From Myrica gale (lineage: Eukaryota > Streptophyta > Magnoliopsida > Fagales > Myricaceae), in the NCBI GenBank assembly GCA_963930655.1, contig OZ005605.1:6269501-6333500 (forward strand): DNA of 64,000 bases. The letters are read 5' to 3'. This document shows, in pieces, positions 21,986 through 33,260 of this stretch (positions are counted from its first letter, which is position 1; each line of letters starts with the position of its first letter). The notes below the pieces were generated by a model. That model searched no databases and had not been told where the DNA came from. It was given only the letters and a program-made list of their open reading frames with translations. Position numbers and translations under genes: made by a program.

Positions 21986-24366
21986 ATGGATCCGTTTACT
22001 TCTTCTTCTAATCCTTCGGTTGACTCACCGACACCACCTCTCCAAGTAGGAGTCAATGCTTCCTCCCCTAGTATTGGTGAGGAGTCGGCTCCTCAACTTG
22101 GGGGGGATAGTGTTGATGTGTCAGTACCACCTCTCCCAAAGAGGAGGAAGATTTCTCAACCCTTTCCCATGTGGGATCACTTCACAAGGGAAAAAATAAC
22201 TGATCCAGAGAAGCCAATGGCAAAATGTAACTATTGTAATCACCCGGTTGGGGTTCACCACACCCGTCAAGGGACCTCCGGTATGAGGTCTCACTTGAAG
22301 GGTTGTTTAGCATATCAACGGAAGCAAAGTAAGTTGGACTTCTCTCAGTCGAAGTTCACTCACGATGTTTCTTCAAAACTTGCGAAGGGGAATGTTGTGG
22401 GGGAGATGAAGATAGATACGTATAATGAGAAAAAGGTTAGGAAGGTCATCGCTCGATTCATAATCGTCGATGAGTTGCCATTTAGGGTGGTGAGCAAGGA
22501 TGGGTTTAAAGATATGATTCATGAACTTGAGCCCCGATTTAGGATGCCCTCTCGATACACAGTGATGAAGGATTGTATGGGTCTTTATCTTGATGAGAAG
22601 AATAAGTTAAGGAATATCATTTTAGAAACGCGACCTAGGATTTGTTATACAACCGACACTTGGACTTCGGTTCAGAATATGAACTATATGTCTGTAACTG
22701 GCCATTTCATTGATTCGAATTTTGTGTTGCATAAAAGGATTCTTGGATTTCGTAGAGTCACGGATCATAGAGGGATTACAATTGCGACAGAATTGGAGGA
22801 ATGTGGGCATGAGTGGGGGATTGATAAGGTTCTTGCAATCACAGTGGATAATGCATCATCTAATAATGTTGCAGTAGATAATTTTAAAAAGAGACAATTG
22901 GCACTTGCTGGTGGTAGGGTGGGGGTTGTTGTTTGTGGGCATGCATTTATTCACATGAGGTGTTGTGCACATATCTTAAACTTGATTGTGCAAGACGGTT
23001 TGAAAGAATGTGATGATTCGGTGGTTCGGGTTAGAAATTGTGTGAAGTATGTTAAGTCATCCCCTCAACGGTTGGATTATTTTAGAAGTTGTGTGAGGAA
23101 GAGGTCGCTTCCTACGGATGGATTTTTGCAACTTGATGTACCTACGAGATGGAATTCGACGTATATTATGTTAGAGTCTACAATGAAGTATGAAGATGTT
23201 TTTAATGATATGTTGGCTTTCGATGAGAGGTTGGGTAATGGTTTTTTGGATTTTTTAATTGATGACGGGCATGGGAAGAAGGGGTTGGGGCCTCCAACTA
23301 AAGAGGATTGGGTGCGTGTGAAGCATTTTATAAACTTCTTGAAGTTGTTTTATAATGTCACGCTGAGGATATCTGCTTCGAAGACTGTTACTGCAAACCT
23401 ATTTTGTACTCAATTGGCTTTGATTCACAACCAATTGAAGGAGTTTGCTCAAAGTGAGGATGATTCGTTGGTGGATATGGTGAAGAGGATGCAATTGAAG
23501 TACGATAAATATTGGGGTAATTTGAAAGATGTGAATAGACTACTATTTGTGGCAGCAACACTTGATCCCCAATTAAAGTTGGGTTGGTTGCGTTTTTGGT
23601 TCTCTAAGACATTGGGCAAGGAGGAGGGTCGAGTGATGACTGATTTGGTTAGAGGTACATTGGAACAATTGTTTATGGAGTACAATATTGTTTATGGTAA
23701 TGATAATACTTTAAGGCGTCAACAGATAGCAAGTGAAGCTGGTGGTTCTAGTTCTACTGCAAGTGGTACAGAAGAACGCATGTGGAACGAATATATGTCT
23801 TTTATGGAGGAGGACGATGTTATAGAAACCACATCTGAATTGGATAGATATCTGATGGAGCCTCCTCTGCCTAGGGTCGAGGATTTTGATATTCTGGCTT
23901 GGTGGAAAGTGAATCAGTTTAAGTTTCCTATTCTTGCTCAGATTGCTCGAGATGTACTTGCCATCGCTATTACAACCGTGCCATCTGAGTCGGTCTTCAG
24001 CACAGGAGGACGTGTACTGGATGCTTTTCGAAGCTCTCTAGCTCCTAGAACAGTGGAGGGTCTTATATGTGCGCAGAATTGGTTGCAATCTGCTTCTATT
24101 CATGAAGATGCTGAATGTGAACCTGAGATTGGTGGTGGAACAGAATATTTAGAAAGTTATAACGTGGAAAAAGGTAATGACTAATGATTTCGTTGTTTAG
24201 AAATGTTTTTTTTAATTGTTAAATGTTTTTTAGAATGTTGTGTGCTCTTTCTAAATGCTCTTTGTTTCCAGACATGACTAATAATCCTACACAACTTATG
24301 TCTATTATCTCGGACTCCAACATGGATAGCGTGACACAGACACAGACACTTGACGTGGACGATTAG
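21986..24366 (+). CDS. hAT transposase with BED zinc finger (RICESLEEPER-like), apparently intact
   Basis: ATG at 21986 directly follows a good acceptor (TTTTATCAG), so the gene probably has a leader intron. The main exon runs open to 24173; reading on gives a stop at 24182-24184 (732 aa), but a donor (AAG/GTAATG) and acceptor (TTTCCAG at 24271) allow an in-frame last exon 24272-24366 ending TAG, for 760 aa. Domains: nuclear signal PKRRK (51-55); BED finger with C81, C84, H103, C107; RNase H-fold core with YTTDTWTS and ITVDNASSNN, each carrying a candidate catalytic Asp; C-terminal hAT dimerisation block with WWKVNQFKFPILAQIARDVL and TVPSESVFSTGGRV. Size and order fit plant Ac/RICESLEEPER-type transposases, which cut out and reinsert the element. 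No stop or frameshift is seen. Activity is inferred, and domestication is unlikely because the TIRs and target duplication are intact. Confidence 0.93.
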
Positions 24367-26110
24367 AGGGAGGTATAAATTATAATGGTATTGTTTTTCA
24401 TTTTTTCACTTTAAGGAAAATGCCCATAATATTAGATTAATAAATGTTAGACTTATAATCTTTTAGATAATAGGATTGATTGGTAATTAGTAGCTTGAAT
24501 TTTGGGGTGTGTTGTATTTTATTCTTTTTTTAACTATTTTGTTTTTTTTTTCATGATGGACATGGTTTTGTGCATATATTTCATAATTTCTATTATTTTG
24601 TAAAATTATCGTTTTGATATTGTGATATTTCATTGTTTTGGAAAATGGGAAGTAAGCAATTAGGTGTTATGTTTATTGTTTTGCATTGGTTGAAATTTAA
24701 ATTAGTTTAGTAATTAGTGAGTCAATGACCAATCTTTTGTAGTTGGTCATTAAATATTATGGGCATAAATAAAAAGGCCATACAAAATTAACACTATCAT
24801 AACAATATGATAGTGATGTTTTGATTAAATGGCCAATATTTTATTTCATCAATTCAACTATTCAATTTGTAATATTTGTAATTTCTTTTAGATGTAAATT
24901 TGTATAATTTGTAGACTTTATGTATATGTGTAACTTGTAAATTTATTTCTATCATTCTTCTTTCATTGATGTATGTATATGATTTATTAATTTAATGCAA
25001 TTGAAACAACTATAGAATTGTAAATTTGTAATTTTGGAACATGTAAATTATTATTACATTAAAAAAATAGTGGATCCAACATCCTATTAAAATTCTAAAT
25101 TTGGTATTTTGGATCCAACATCCATATTTAAAAACTTACTTATTAAATCAAGCCCCAAGTTAAAAAGCCCGACAAATGCAATAGTAAAATAAGTCCAAGT
25201 TAAAAAGCCCGAAAAATGGAATAATCAAATAAGCCCAAGTTAAAAGCCCTAAAAAAATAAGATTTTGGGCCGAAAATGGGCCCAAATTAATTGCCGGACC
25301 GGAACCGGATGCCTAAACAGGCATCCGGTTCTTACCGGTACCGGAGCCGGAATTTCAAATTCCGGCTCCGGTACCTCCGGTACCCTGCCCTAATTCGTAC
25401 ACGCATGTAACTAGACTGTACTATATAATATCTTGTTGTCCTGAAAGGGACATGACAATATATTTACGTGATAATAGTTATAAAATAATTTTAAGTATAT
25501 TTTTAAGAATTTATTGCAAAAGACACGAATAGAGGTATAAACTTTACGTTGATTATTTTAACATGTAAGTAAGACTACATTTGCATCTGTTTTACATTAT
25601 TTAAAAACTATTTCAATTTTAGTTTTTAAATCTTTTGGTACACATGTAGGATTGAATTTTCTAAGCATAAAGATACATGCCTTCGGTCTATATGTTTGCG
25701 CTTATATGTAATCTTGTTGATAAATATTATTATAATATTGAAAACGGAATTTTAAATATTGCATTATACTTAATATATGAATGTTTCATTAAAAAAAATG
25801 TACATAAAAGTGAATGTTATTATTTATTATTTTATTTCAGATCAACTTAGGGATGGATGAAGTATGACCCTGGATATTCGCCAGTTGGATTTTAGGCTTG
25901 ATGAAGTTAGTTCGGTTGAATTTTGTTCTAAACCAGCTGGGGATGACTCACTTTGGATGCTCGAGTGGGCCAGTGGATTGAGTTCTCCTGGGCCTTTTAT
26001 TTAATTGGGTTCTAATACAGTATCGTTTATATGAGTTCATTTTCTAAAGTGTCGGGGCCCACACCCGGCCCAAGGTCTTTGGCTGTACTTAAACCTAGGG
26101 CTGTACAACC

Positions 26111-26154
26111 CCGGTGTAGGTGCCGGTTTTGGCCAAAACCGGCACCTACACCGG
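26111..26154. repeat. 44-bp perfect palindrome at Pack-hAT left end
   Basis: Two 22-base arms without spacer, centre TTGGCCAA (26132/26133); arms start CCGGTGTAGGTGCCGG. Further inverted words continue to 26225. It could extrude as a cruciform and lies 15 bases from the element end. Confidence 0.93.
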
Positions 26155-26540
26155 GTAGGCCGGTTTTCAAATATGGGCCACCTACACCTACACCGTTAAG
26201 GGCAAAAACCGGCCCTTAACGGTGGCGGTTTTAGTGGTGGCGGTGGCGGTTATCCTACATTCATATTAGGTCATTTTTTAGCATTTTATGCACTTCGCCT
26301 AATGTATTTTTTTTAGTGGGTTTACATGATAAAGTTACAGATTCTTTCTCACTTGAGATAATCACAGCTATTGCTAATTTGAAAAATTACATTAATAGAG
26401 TCGCAAAGGTTAACACATGCTTCTCACCTTCAGATTTCAAATTACTTGGTGACTAAAACACCGCAAATTAGAATACAAAAATAATCAGCAAAATGGAATA
26501 CAAAACGAAGAAAAGAACATAAGAAAGTTATACACCATAC

Positions 26541-26811
26541 CTTTAACTTTTGATTAGCATCTTTCTCTAAAACTAGTCCAGCTTTGACATATGCATCAAT
26601 AATAACTTCTAAAAATAGGTCAAGAAATTCAAAATAACTTAATAGAATAAACAACTTAAACCTACTAAAAGAGTATATGTCATTCTTTCTCTTTGGTAGT
26701 ATAGATAAAAATTTGGATACGACACGCACGTAACAGTCTGTCCTCACTGCCAATTTCTTCCACAAGAGCATAAAGAACATGGGCTTTGGCCAAAGAACCT
26801 CTCATGCAGTC
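26541..26811 (-). pseudogene. ASCC1-like (LigT/2H-phosphoesterase domain) gene fragment, two exons
   Basis: A minus-strand exon from 26811 (after CTTTCAG) to 26721 reads DCMRGSLAKAHVLYALVEEI then GSEDRLLRAC and is followed by GTATCC. A second exon from about 26606 to 26541 reads VIIDAYVKAGLVLEKDANQK then LK and is followed by GTATGG. The wording matches the AKAP7/LigT-type domain of plant activating signal cointegrator 1 complex subunit 1 proteins, where the next exon would start LHATVMN. Splice sites are retained. It is only about 50 residues of a much larger protein. The assignment is from memory of the family, moderately sure. Confidence 0.6.
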
Positions 26812-27660
26812 CTGAAAGGACATGAATGAGTTAGCATTCAATGCTAATAGCATCTCTCCTCACCCATTACAACATACATAATCCTACAGCTTTTCCAGAA
26901 TCGAAGAAGAGTCATGGCAACAACAACACTGAAAAACCACCTTCCTATTAGGCAAAAACTAGAGGCTTTTCAACCCAGGGATTTCAGTCAGGAGCTCAAT
27001 CATTTTCTACTTGAATTAGACAAAAAAAAAAAGAAAAAGGATTGGTCACCGTGGTAAAACAGAGATGAAGTCCAACATAAGGCAATGAAGAGATAAACAC
27101 ATCCTGGGAACGTATTGTCTGATTAATATAAATTAAGGGCAACTTAAACAAAAAGAATAACAGAAAAGAGAATAATGTTTGAAAATCATCGTACTTGTCT
27201 GTGTGAGTATTCTTTAAAGATAGCAGCAGAAATCCTCTAGTGGCGAGCAAATAGAATTAATAAGAGCATTCATATACTTTGAGGACAAACAGAAAGTGGC
27301 ATTACAACAGAGGCTCCCAACCAGGACTCCTAACCCAGATTATGTCCTCTCTATCTTAAGAGCTAAAACTAGCTCTTTTGGGAAATTGACAAATTGGAAT
27401 CAGAAAATTGAATGATGTCAGGAACAAGAGAAAACGTAAAAGCATTATTAACATCTCAACCTCAGCACATCGATTTGAAATTAACTAGCTGATGACAACC
27501 AGTGGGTATTTGGTTATCCACATCTTTGCACTACAGCTTAGTTAAACCACTATCTTTGAGAACTTTGAAGCATGACACCTGTTCAATGCATATGCAATAA
27601 AAAACAGCCATGGATGCAATTATCTTATCAGGTACACTTGAACACAGAAAAGAATCTTAC

Positions 27661-28560
27661 CAGACAAGTTCCTCAGCCCTCCAAAGAAACTCCCAATGCA
27701 AGTGGTTCTTTAAACCAAGCCTCCTGATAATGTGATCAAAGAAGGAAATTGGGGTCACCGGGTTCATCCTCCAGTGATGAGTGGACAGTACCAGAAGCTC
27801 CATTCTCTGAATAGTCTTTGCCTCAAACACATACTTTGATTCCTCCACCTAAAACCAAAAAGAACCCCACATTTTAACAATCTGACAAGTTCAAGAAACA
27901 CAAATCATGGCATTTTAACAAGCATCCAGATTGCACAAATAAATATCACATACTTGCAGGTCTAAAAGAAGTGGCACATGAGTCTCCTCCACCTTGGCAG
28001 CCAGAGATAAACAAGCCACCGCAGCGAGTTGACTCATCCAGGGCTTGTCCCTCTGGATCGTCAGGCTTGAAGCAAACCTATCAAAGTAATTCACAGCAAG
28101 AACAGCGGTCAAAGCAGAGAACCCATAGTGCGCCTTAACCCTCAAAATCCAATCCACAGCCTCTTTCCGAGCCACCATTAGAGGCCCGTCTGAGATCAGA
28201 CTGGTAGGACACACATGGGCTTCTCCTTCTTTGGAAATTAGGGACACAAGCTCATCATCTTCCCAACCTATGTCATTGTCGAGCAAAACCGACGGGAAAT
28301 ACAGCCCCTCCACAGCTTCATTTCAACCTCCTCAGCCCCCCGAGACGGCCCAGAGATTTGGGTATCAAATTAAATACATTCTTGTACAAATACAGCCCCT
28401 CCACAGCTTCATTGGTGCTCTCCAATGTCGAAAACTCCAAGCTTTTCCTGGACACGTCAAGTACAGCCTCATCGTCGACATTACTGTTGTTGCCATCGTC
28501 AATCAAAGAGGACTTTGTCGATTTTGAAGTTTCAGGCTTTTCAAGGTTTTCAGAGGATTT
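27661..28560 (-). pseudogene. Cyclin D3-like gene fragment, exon 1 (partial) and exon 2 (partial)
   Basis: The minus-strand exon ending at 27954 reads IGWEDDELVSLISKEGEAHV, then RKEAVDWILRVKAHYGFSAL, TAVLAVNYFDRFASSLTIQR and PWMSQLAAVACLSLAAKVEE, ending PLLLDLQ. A GTATGT donor, 105-bp intron and TTTTAG acceptor follow. The exon starting at 27848 reads VEESKYVFEAKTIQRMELLV, LSTHHWRMNPVTPISFFDHI and IRRLGLKNHLHWEFLW. This is the cyclin box of plant D3 cyclins with the intron at its family position. After HLHWEFLW it switches to unrelated AEELVW and a GTAAGA donor. The N-terminus lacks a start codon and an LxCxE motif is not seen; a 91-bp insertion (28323-28413) splits exon 1. D3 cyclins activate CDKA at G1/S; this piece could at most give a truncated transcript. 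Confidence 0.92.
28297..28413. repeat. 26-bp direct repeat flanking 65 bp of filler within the cyclin fragment
   Basis: Text aaatacagcccctccacagc and six more bases occur exactly at 28297-28322 and 28388-28413. Between them lie 65 bases not belonging to the cyclin. The pattern is that of repair with filler DNA or a small slip. Confidence 0.85.
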
Positions 28561-28819
28561 AAGGACAATCTAGTCCGAATCGGCGAGTTGCATAGGAGGT
28601 GAGGACGAAATGAAAAGAAGAATGAATAAGGGGAAACCCGGTTCCCGGTCCCCCGGGTTCCCGGTGCCGGGGAACCCGGGAACCGGGAATACCCCCGGGT
28701 TTCCCCCAAAAGGAGGCACCGGCACCTACACCGGTTTCCCGGTCCCCCGGGTTCCCGGTGCCGGTGCCGGTGCCGGTTCCGGTGCCACCGGAATTTTCCG
28801 GTGGCACTGAACAGCCCTA

Positions 28820-29702
28820 CTTAAACCCTCGGAACGTAATGAAATGCGTGAAGAATGATATTCTGAGAAACTTGTACAGGCTGACTACCTCGAATACAGT
28901 CTATTGATTTTCTTGCTACCCAAACAGCATACAATCCTTTCCCACTACCAGGCTCTTTACAGCAACTTAGAACAAAAGCCCTCGATGTGATGCAGATTCT
29001 GGTACGAAAATCGGACAAAAGATGAGAAAACTCTTAACAATCCCATTCACAGGAGGTTGATAGAGTTAAAGGAGGTACCCTTTTGCAATGTGAATTTACT
29101 TATTAATTTCCTTCTAATCTTATGTAACTGGGAATGGCATACAAGTTTCGGCTTTTTTTATAGCAAATGGGTTGTGTAATTTATAGCAAGATAGGGAGAG
29201 AGTTCAAGGATTAAGATATCAATAAACAATGCACCGCATGATCAATACAAAATAAAGGAGAGTACTCTGGGCAACGAAGATTAATAATATATAAAAAGTC
29301 AATAGAATATATTTATTTTTAATTGAACCCGATAAAAGTCACTTAACTGATCCACTTGATCTTGCTCGAAGTTATTTACAACCAAAATAAAACTTTATTC
29401 CACTCCATCCCTCCAAGTCAATGAATTATTACAAAGATATCTTATTGTGTGCTAAGTCAGCAAAAATTGAACCAATCCGACACAAGTTCAACCCAACACG
29501 TACATACATAAAATAGTCATCTTCCAAAAATTATTCATCCGAAAACTCATCTCCATTCAAGAGTGAGGTCCACATCCTTCTTCTCTACAAGATCTCCCGT
29601 GTCATCCAATTCTATTAAGTTATGATTATATTAAGCTTGATCAAAAGTCTTCTTTTATCAAATTGAGTCTTACATTCATTCTTGGTTTCTTAATTTTTGT
29701 AA
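28820..29702. other. No gene recognised
   Basis: AT-rich sequence between the Pack-hAT and the first MULE MITE. A 65-codon minus-strand frame (29018-28821) exists but has no recognisable content. 25401-26087, on the other side of the Pack-hAT, is similar. Confidence 0.5.
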
Positions 29703-29711
29703 TTATTTTAA

Positions 29712-29943
29712 GGGATAAATACAACATTCGTCTGTGGTTTACTTTAAAATCAAATAAGTCCTTAAATTTTAAAAACATATGAAACTAGTCATTAAGGTTT
29801 AATATTTATCATGATTTTAGTCCCTCCGAGACCCTTCAAATGTGAATGATTTCAAACCTCATAGACTAATTTTATGTGTTTTAATGTTTAAGGACTTATT
29901 TGATTTCAGAGTAAACATCAGGAGCCAATGTTGTATTTATCCC
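29712..29943. mobile_element. MULE-type MITE, 232 bp
   Basis: TIRs GGGATAAATACAACATT and aatgttgtatttatccc at the two ends, with inner inverted text (aaataagtcctta / taaggacttattt). Perfect 9-bp target duplication TTATTTTAA at 29703-29711 and 29944-29952. A second copy at 30514-30745 arose by the 801-bp tandem duplication, not by a new insertion. Confidence 0.92.
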
Positions 29944-31275
29944 TTATTTTAAGATTCAAATTCCCACTCTCATAGGTGGTCAAGTTATGGGGCCATCCCG
30001 ATGATCTACTGAAAAATATGATGCAACAGTTTTTCCCATCACAATTCTCAATTTTCAATAATAGTCCACTTTTGGAGTAAATATAAAGTTGCATGATTCT
30101 CAAATGAGACTATGGGATAAGTCAAAATATTTGCATTTGAAAATTTTATGTTAAATGAAGGATAAATTCAATTTCAAGGAATAATATCCAAAGTTAATGA
30201 AGAATTCAGCCTATCCAATTTGTATAAAAATTTTATTATGTCATCCTAGACAAAACCCAAAGGTTCTCACTGCACTACAATAAATTTAGCTTTGGGTGAC
30301 AAACCAAATTTTATCACTTAAAGTAGTCTTTTCTGACAAAACATTAATTTCATCACCTAAAATTGTCTGGACAGGTCCTAAAACCGTTCGGACGGATTTT
30401 TGGTGTGAAAAAATACACCTCATCGCGAATGAGTGACGATAAAAATCGTCACAAATACTTAATATCCGTCTGGACTGATAAACAAACCGTTCAGACGCTT
30501 TGTTTCGTGATAAAGGATAAATACAAAATTCGTCTGTGGTTTACTTTATAATCAAATAAGTCCTTAAATTTTAAAAACATATGAAATTAGTCATTAAGGT
30601 TTAATATTTATCATGACTTTAGTCCCTCCGAGACCCTTCAAATGTGAATTATTTCAAACCTCATAGACTAATTTTATGTGTTTTAATGTTTAAGGACTTA
30701 TTTGATTTCAGAGTAAACCTCAGGAGCCAATGTTGTATTTATCCCTTATTTTAAGATTCAAATTCCCACTCTCATAGGTGGTCAAGTTATGGGGCCATCC
30801 CGATGATCTACTGAAAAATATGATGCAACAGTTTTTCCCATCCAATTCTCAATTTTCAATAATAGTCCACTTTTGGAGTAAATATAAAGTTGCATGATTC
30901 TCAAATGAGACTATGGGGTAAGTCAAAATATTTGCATTTGAAAATTTTATGTTAAATGAAGGATAAATTCAATTTCAAGGAATAATATCCAAAGTTAATG
31001 AAGAATTCAGCCTATCCAATTTGTATAAAAATTTTATTATGTCATCCTAGATAAAACCCAAAGGTTCTCACTGCACTACAATAAATTTAGCTTTGGGTGA
31101 CAAACCAATTTTTATCACCCAAAGTAGTCTTTTTCTGACAAAACATTAATTTCGTCACCTAAAATTGTCTGGACAGGTCCTAAAACCGTTCGGACGGATT
31201 TCTGGTGTGACAATATACACCTCATCGTGAATGAGTGACGATAAAAATCGTTCAGACGCTTTGTTTCGTGATAAA
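29713..31275. repeat. 801-bp tandem duplication including a CACTA end
   Basis: 29713-30513 and 30514-31275 are near-identical direct copies offset by 801 bases (MITE starts 29713/30514; CACTA termini 30273/31074). The unit contains the MITE, about 330 bases of spacer and the first 240 bases of CACTA element C. The second copy lacks about 40 bases near its end and runs on into the rest of element C; the first stops at GTGATAAA and returns to the MITE start. Confidence 0.93.
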
Positions 31276-32199
31276 ATCCAAATCGTCGTAACTGAGTGAA
31301 AATCATAATCGTTACAAATTTTACAAGTCTGTTCGGATGTCATTTTTACAACTTCCGCATTGACATTACCTAACGAATAATGATCGTCAGCATATAGTGA
31401 AAAATTAAAATTCGTCATGAACACTCAATCCCGTAAGGGCGTAAACTTGAGCGTTCCAACACCAAAAAATTAAACTGTTCGGACGTTGAAAACTTCTCCG
31501 CACAGGTATGAATACTTCTTCCACGAATCGTGTTGTTCTACGTTGCAAAACTTCACACACGTGATGTCAAAACTATCCCGACCTAGACATACCATACAAA
31601 CAATGTAAGTTCTAAACGATTTTCGAATTGGTTATATTTAATGACGTTGAATTTAATTGGGCCATGTGAATCGAACAATTGAGACACGTCCGAACACTTA
31701 TGAAAATCGTGCGGACGCCTATTTATCAAATTAAACTGGCTAAACCTTGTCAAAATCAGAATTTTACTCTCTTCACTCAAACGTTTTCACTACTTGTTCG
31801 AGATTTATTTCGAGATATCTCAAATAATTTCAAGTAAAACCTTCTTCGTGAGTTTGCTTTTCAATCTCATGCATTTCAATTTAATGTTTTTGAATTTTGT
31901 TGTGTTCTTTGTGTTCATCAAAGTACACTATTTGGTATGTGTTCATTGAAGTACCGTTCAGACGCTTGTTTATCAACGTCCGAACGTGTTTAGTAGCTGG
32001 TGAGTTTGCTTTTCAATCTCATACATTTCAATTTAATGCTTTTGAATTTGTTTGTGTTCTTTGTGTTCATCAAAGTGCGATGTTTGGTATGTGTTCATCG
32101 ATGTACCGTTCGGATACTTGTATATCGATGTCAAGACGTGCTTCACCATGTTCGTACGCCTTCTAAATATAAACGTTGTCATTGGAATTACATACGAAC

Positions 32200-32855
32200 G
32201 GTTTGTGCTTACGTATCACCAATATCGAGACAAAGACAGATCAACCAGCTTGGGCAAACAATTTTTTAGTGGAGCTGAGAGGGAGTATTCGAGCGATAGT
32301 GGAGTCGACGCATTCGTTGTGCATGGAACTCCATACCTGCTTGACTAGTCTGGGGAACAAATTTACTCTAACATAGAGGGCTCTAATGGAGGAGCTGAAT
32401 ATTATGCGGATGAAACTGTTCTCTGTGGGATAACACTTGTCCCTGTTGTCCTAGTCTGTCCATATCGTTTTGGTACATCTCCAGACACTCATCAGACTGG
32501 TGGATAATAAAGAGGAGCATTTGGTGCATGTTCGTGACGCCTTCGGACAAGATCTGGACCAACCAACTCGTGACTTGGACTAGTCTTCTGTTTATGTATT
32601 ATCGTTATTATTCTATAACGGAGGAGCTGAATATTATGCGGATGGAATTGTTCTCTATGAGAGAACATGTGTCCCAGTTGTCCCAGTCTGTCCATACCGT
32701 TTTTGTACAGCTTCAGACACTCTTTAGACTGGTGTATAATATGGAAGAGCATTTGGTGCATGTTCGTGACGCCTTCGGACAAGATCTGGACCAGCCAACT
32801 CGTGACTTGGACTAGTCTACTGTTTATGTTTTATCGCTATTATTTACTTATCCTT
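32200..32855 (+). pseudogene. Accessory-gene coiled-coil remnant with 232-bp tandem duplication, element C
   Basis: Plus-strand frames read AWANNFLVELRGSIRAIVES and, further on, EELNIMRMELFSMREHVSQL and NMEEHLVHVRDAFGQDLDQP before DLD-stop. The block from ggagctgaatattatgcgg is duplicated in tandem with a 232-base period (32391-32622 and 32623-about 32854); the first copy has lost its frame, the second is open. The equivalent in element A (6612-7060) has a single copy. A coiled coil is clear; function is unknown. Confidence 0.65.
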
Positions 32856-33260
32856 AGAAGGACCATCTCCGGCTTGTACTAGACATAGTCTACTGCTTAT
32901 GTTTTGTTCGGTATTTGGATTATGTTTGATATTTTATATTAATTATTTTTTTTCATTAGTTTGAATTTATTACAATTTAAATGGACGATTATCACAATTA
33001 AATGAGTGCTTAGTACGAGTGCTATGTTAACGGAACGTTTAGTGTAATTAGATTGTAACAGTTAGTGTAATAACAATTAAATAGGTGATTACTTATAATA
33101 GATGTTTAATATAAAAGTATGCTTAACTATATATATATTTTTGTATTCAAAATTAATAAATTAAGTTAAAAATTTGAGCCGAATTACATTGTGTTAGTTA
33201 AATAATTTAAATAAATTAAGTTGAGTTAATTAAATGAGATCCATAATCAATTAAAGAATA

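Larger units (their letters stand above)
19855..25392 (+). mobile_element. hAT transposon, complete, 5538 bp, possibly autonomous
   Basis: Both ends begin TAGGG (left TAGGGGTGAG, right end reversed TAGGGCAGGG). The 8-bp target duplication ATTCGTAC is perfect (19847-19854 and 25393-25400). Subterminal regions on both sides are packed with CCGGTACCGG, CCGGAACCGG and similar words in both orientations (19880-20035 and 25290-25385), as expected for hAT transposase-binding sites. One long uninterrupted transposase gene fills the middle. A perfect duplication and an open gene suggest a recent insertion. Confidence 0.93.
26096..28819. mobile_element. Pack-hAT element, 2724 bp, carrying cyclin D3 and ASCC1-like fragments
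   Basis: Left end TAGGGCTGTACAACC and reversed right end TAGGGCTGTTCAGTGCC form the TIRs. The 8-bp target duplication CTTAAACC is perfect (26088-26095 and 28820-28827). Subterminal DNA is full of GC-rich inverted words (ccggttttggccaaaaccgg-like on the left; cccgggttcccggtg-like on the right). No transposase is present; inside are spliced fragments of two host genes on the minus strand. The intact hAT at 19855 has related end design (TAGGG, GG-rich inverted words) but different subterminal text, so it is not obviously the parent. Confidence 0.9.

Noticed and set aside
28503-28810. Gly/Pro/Thr-rich frames near 28600-28800 on both strands
   Set aside because: They are translations of the repeated GC-rich subterminal words of the Pack-hAT.
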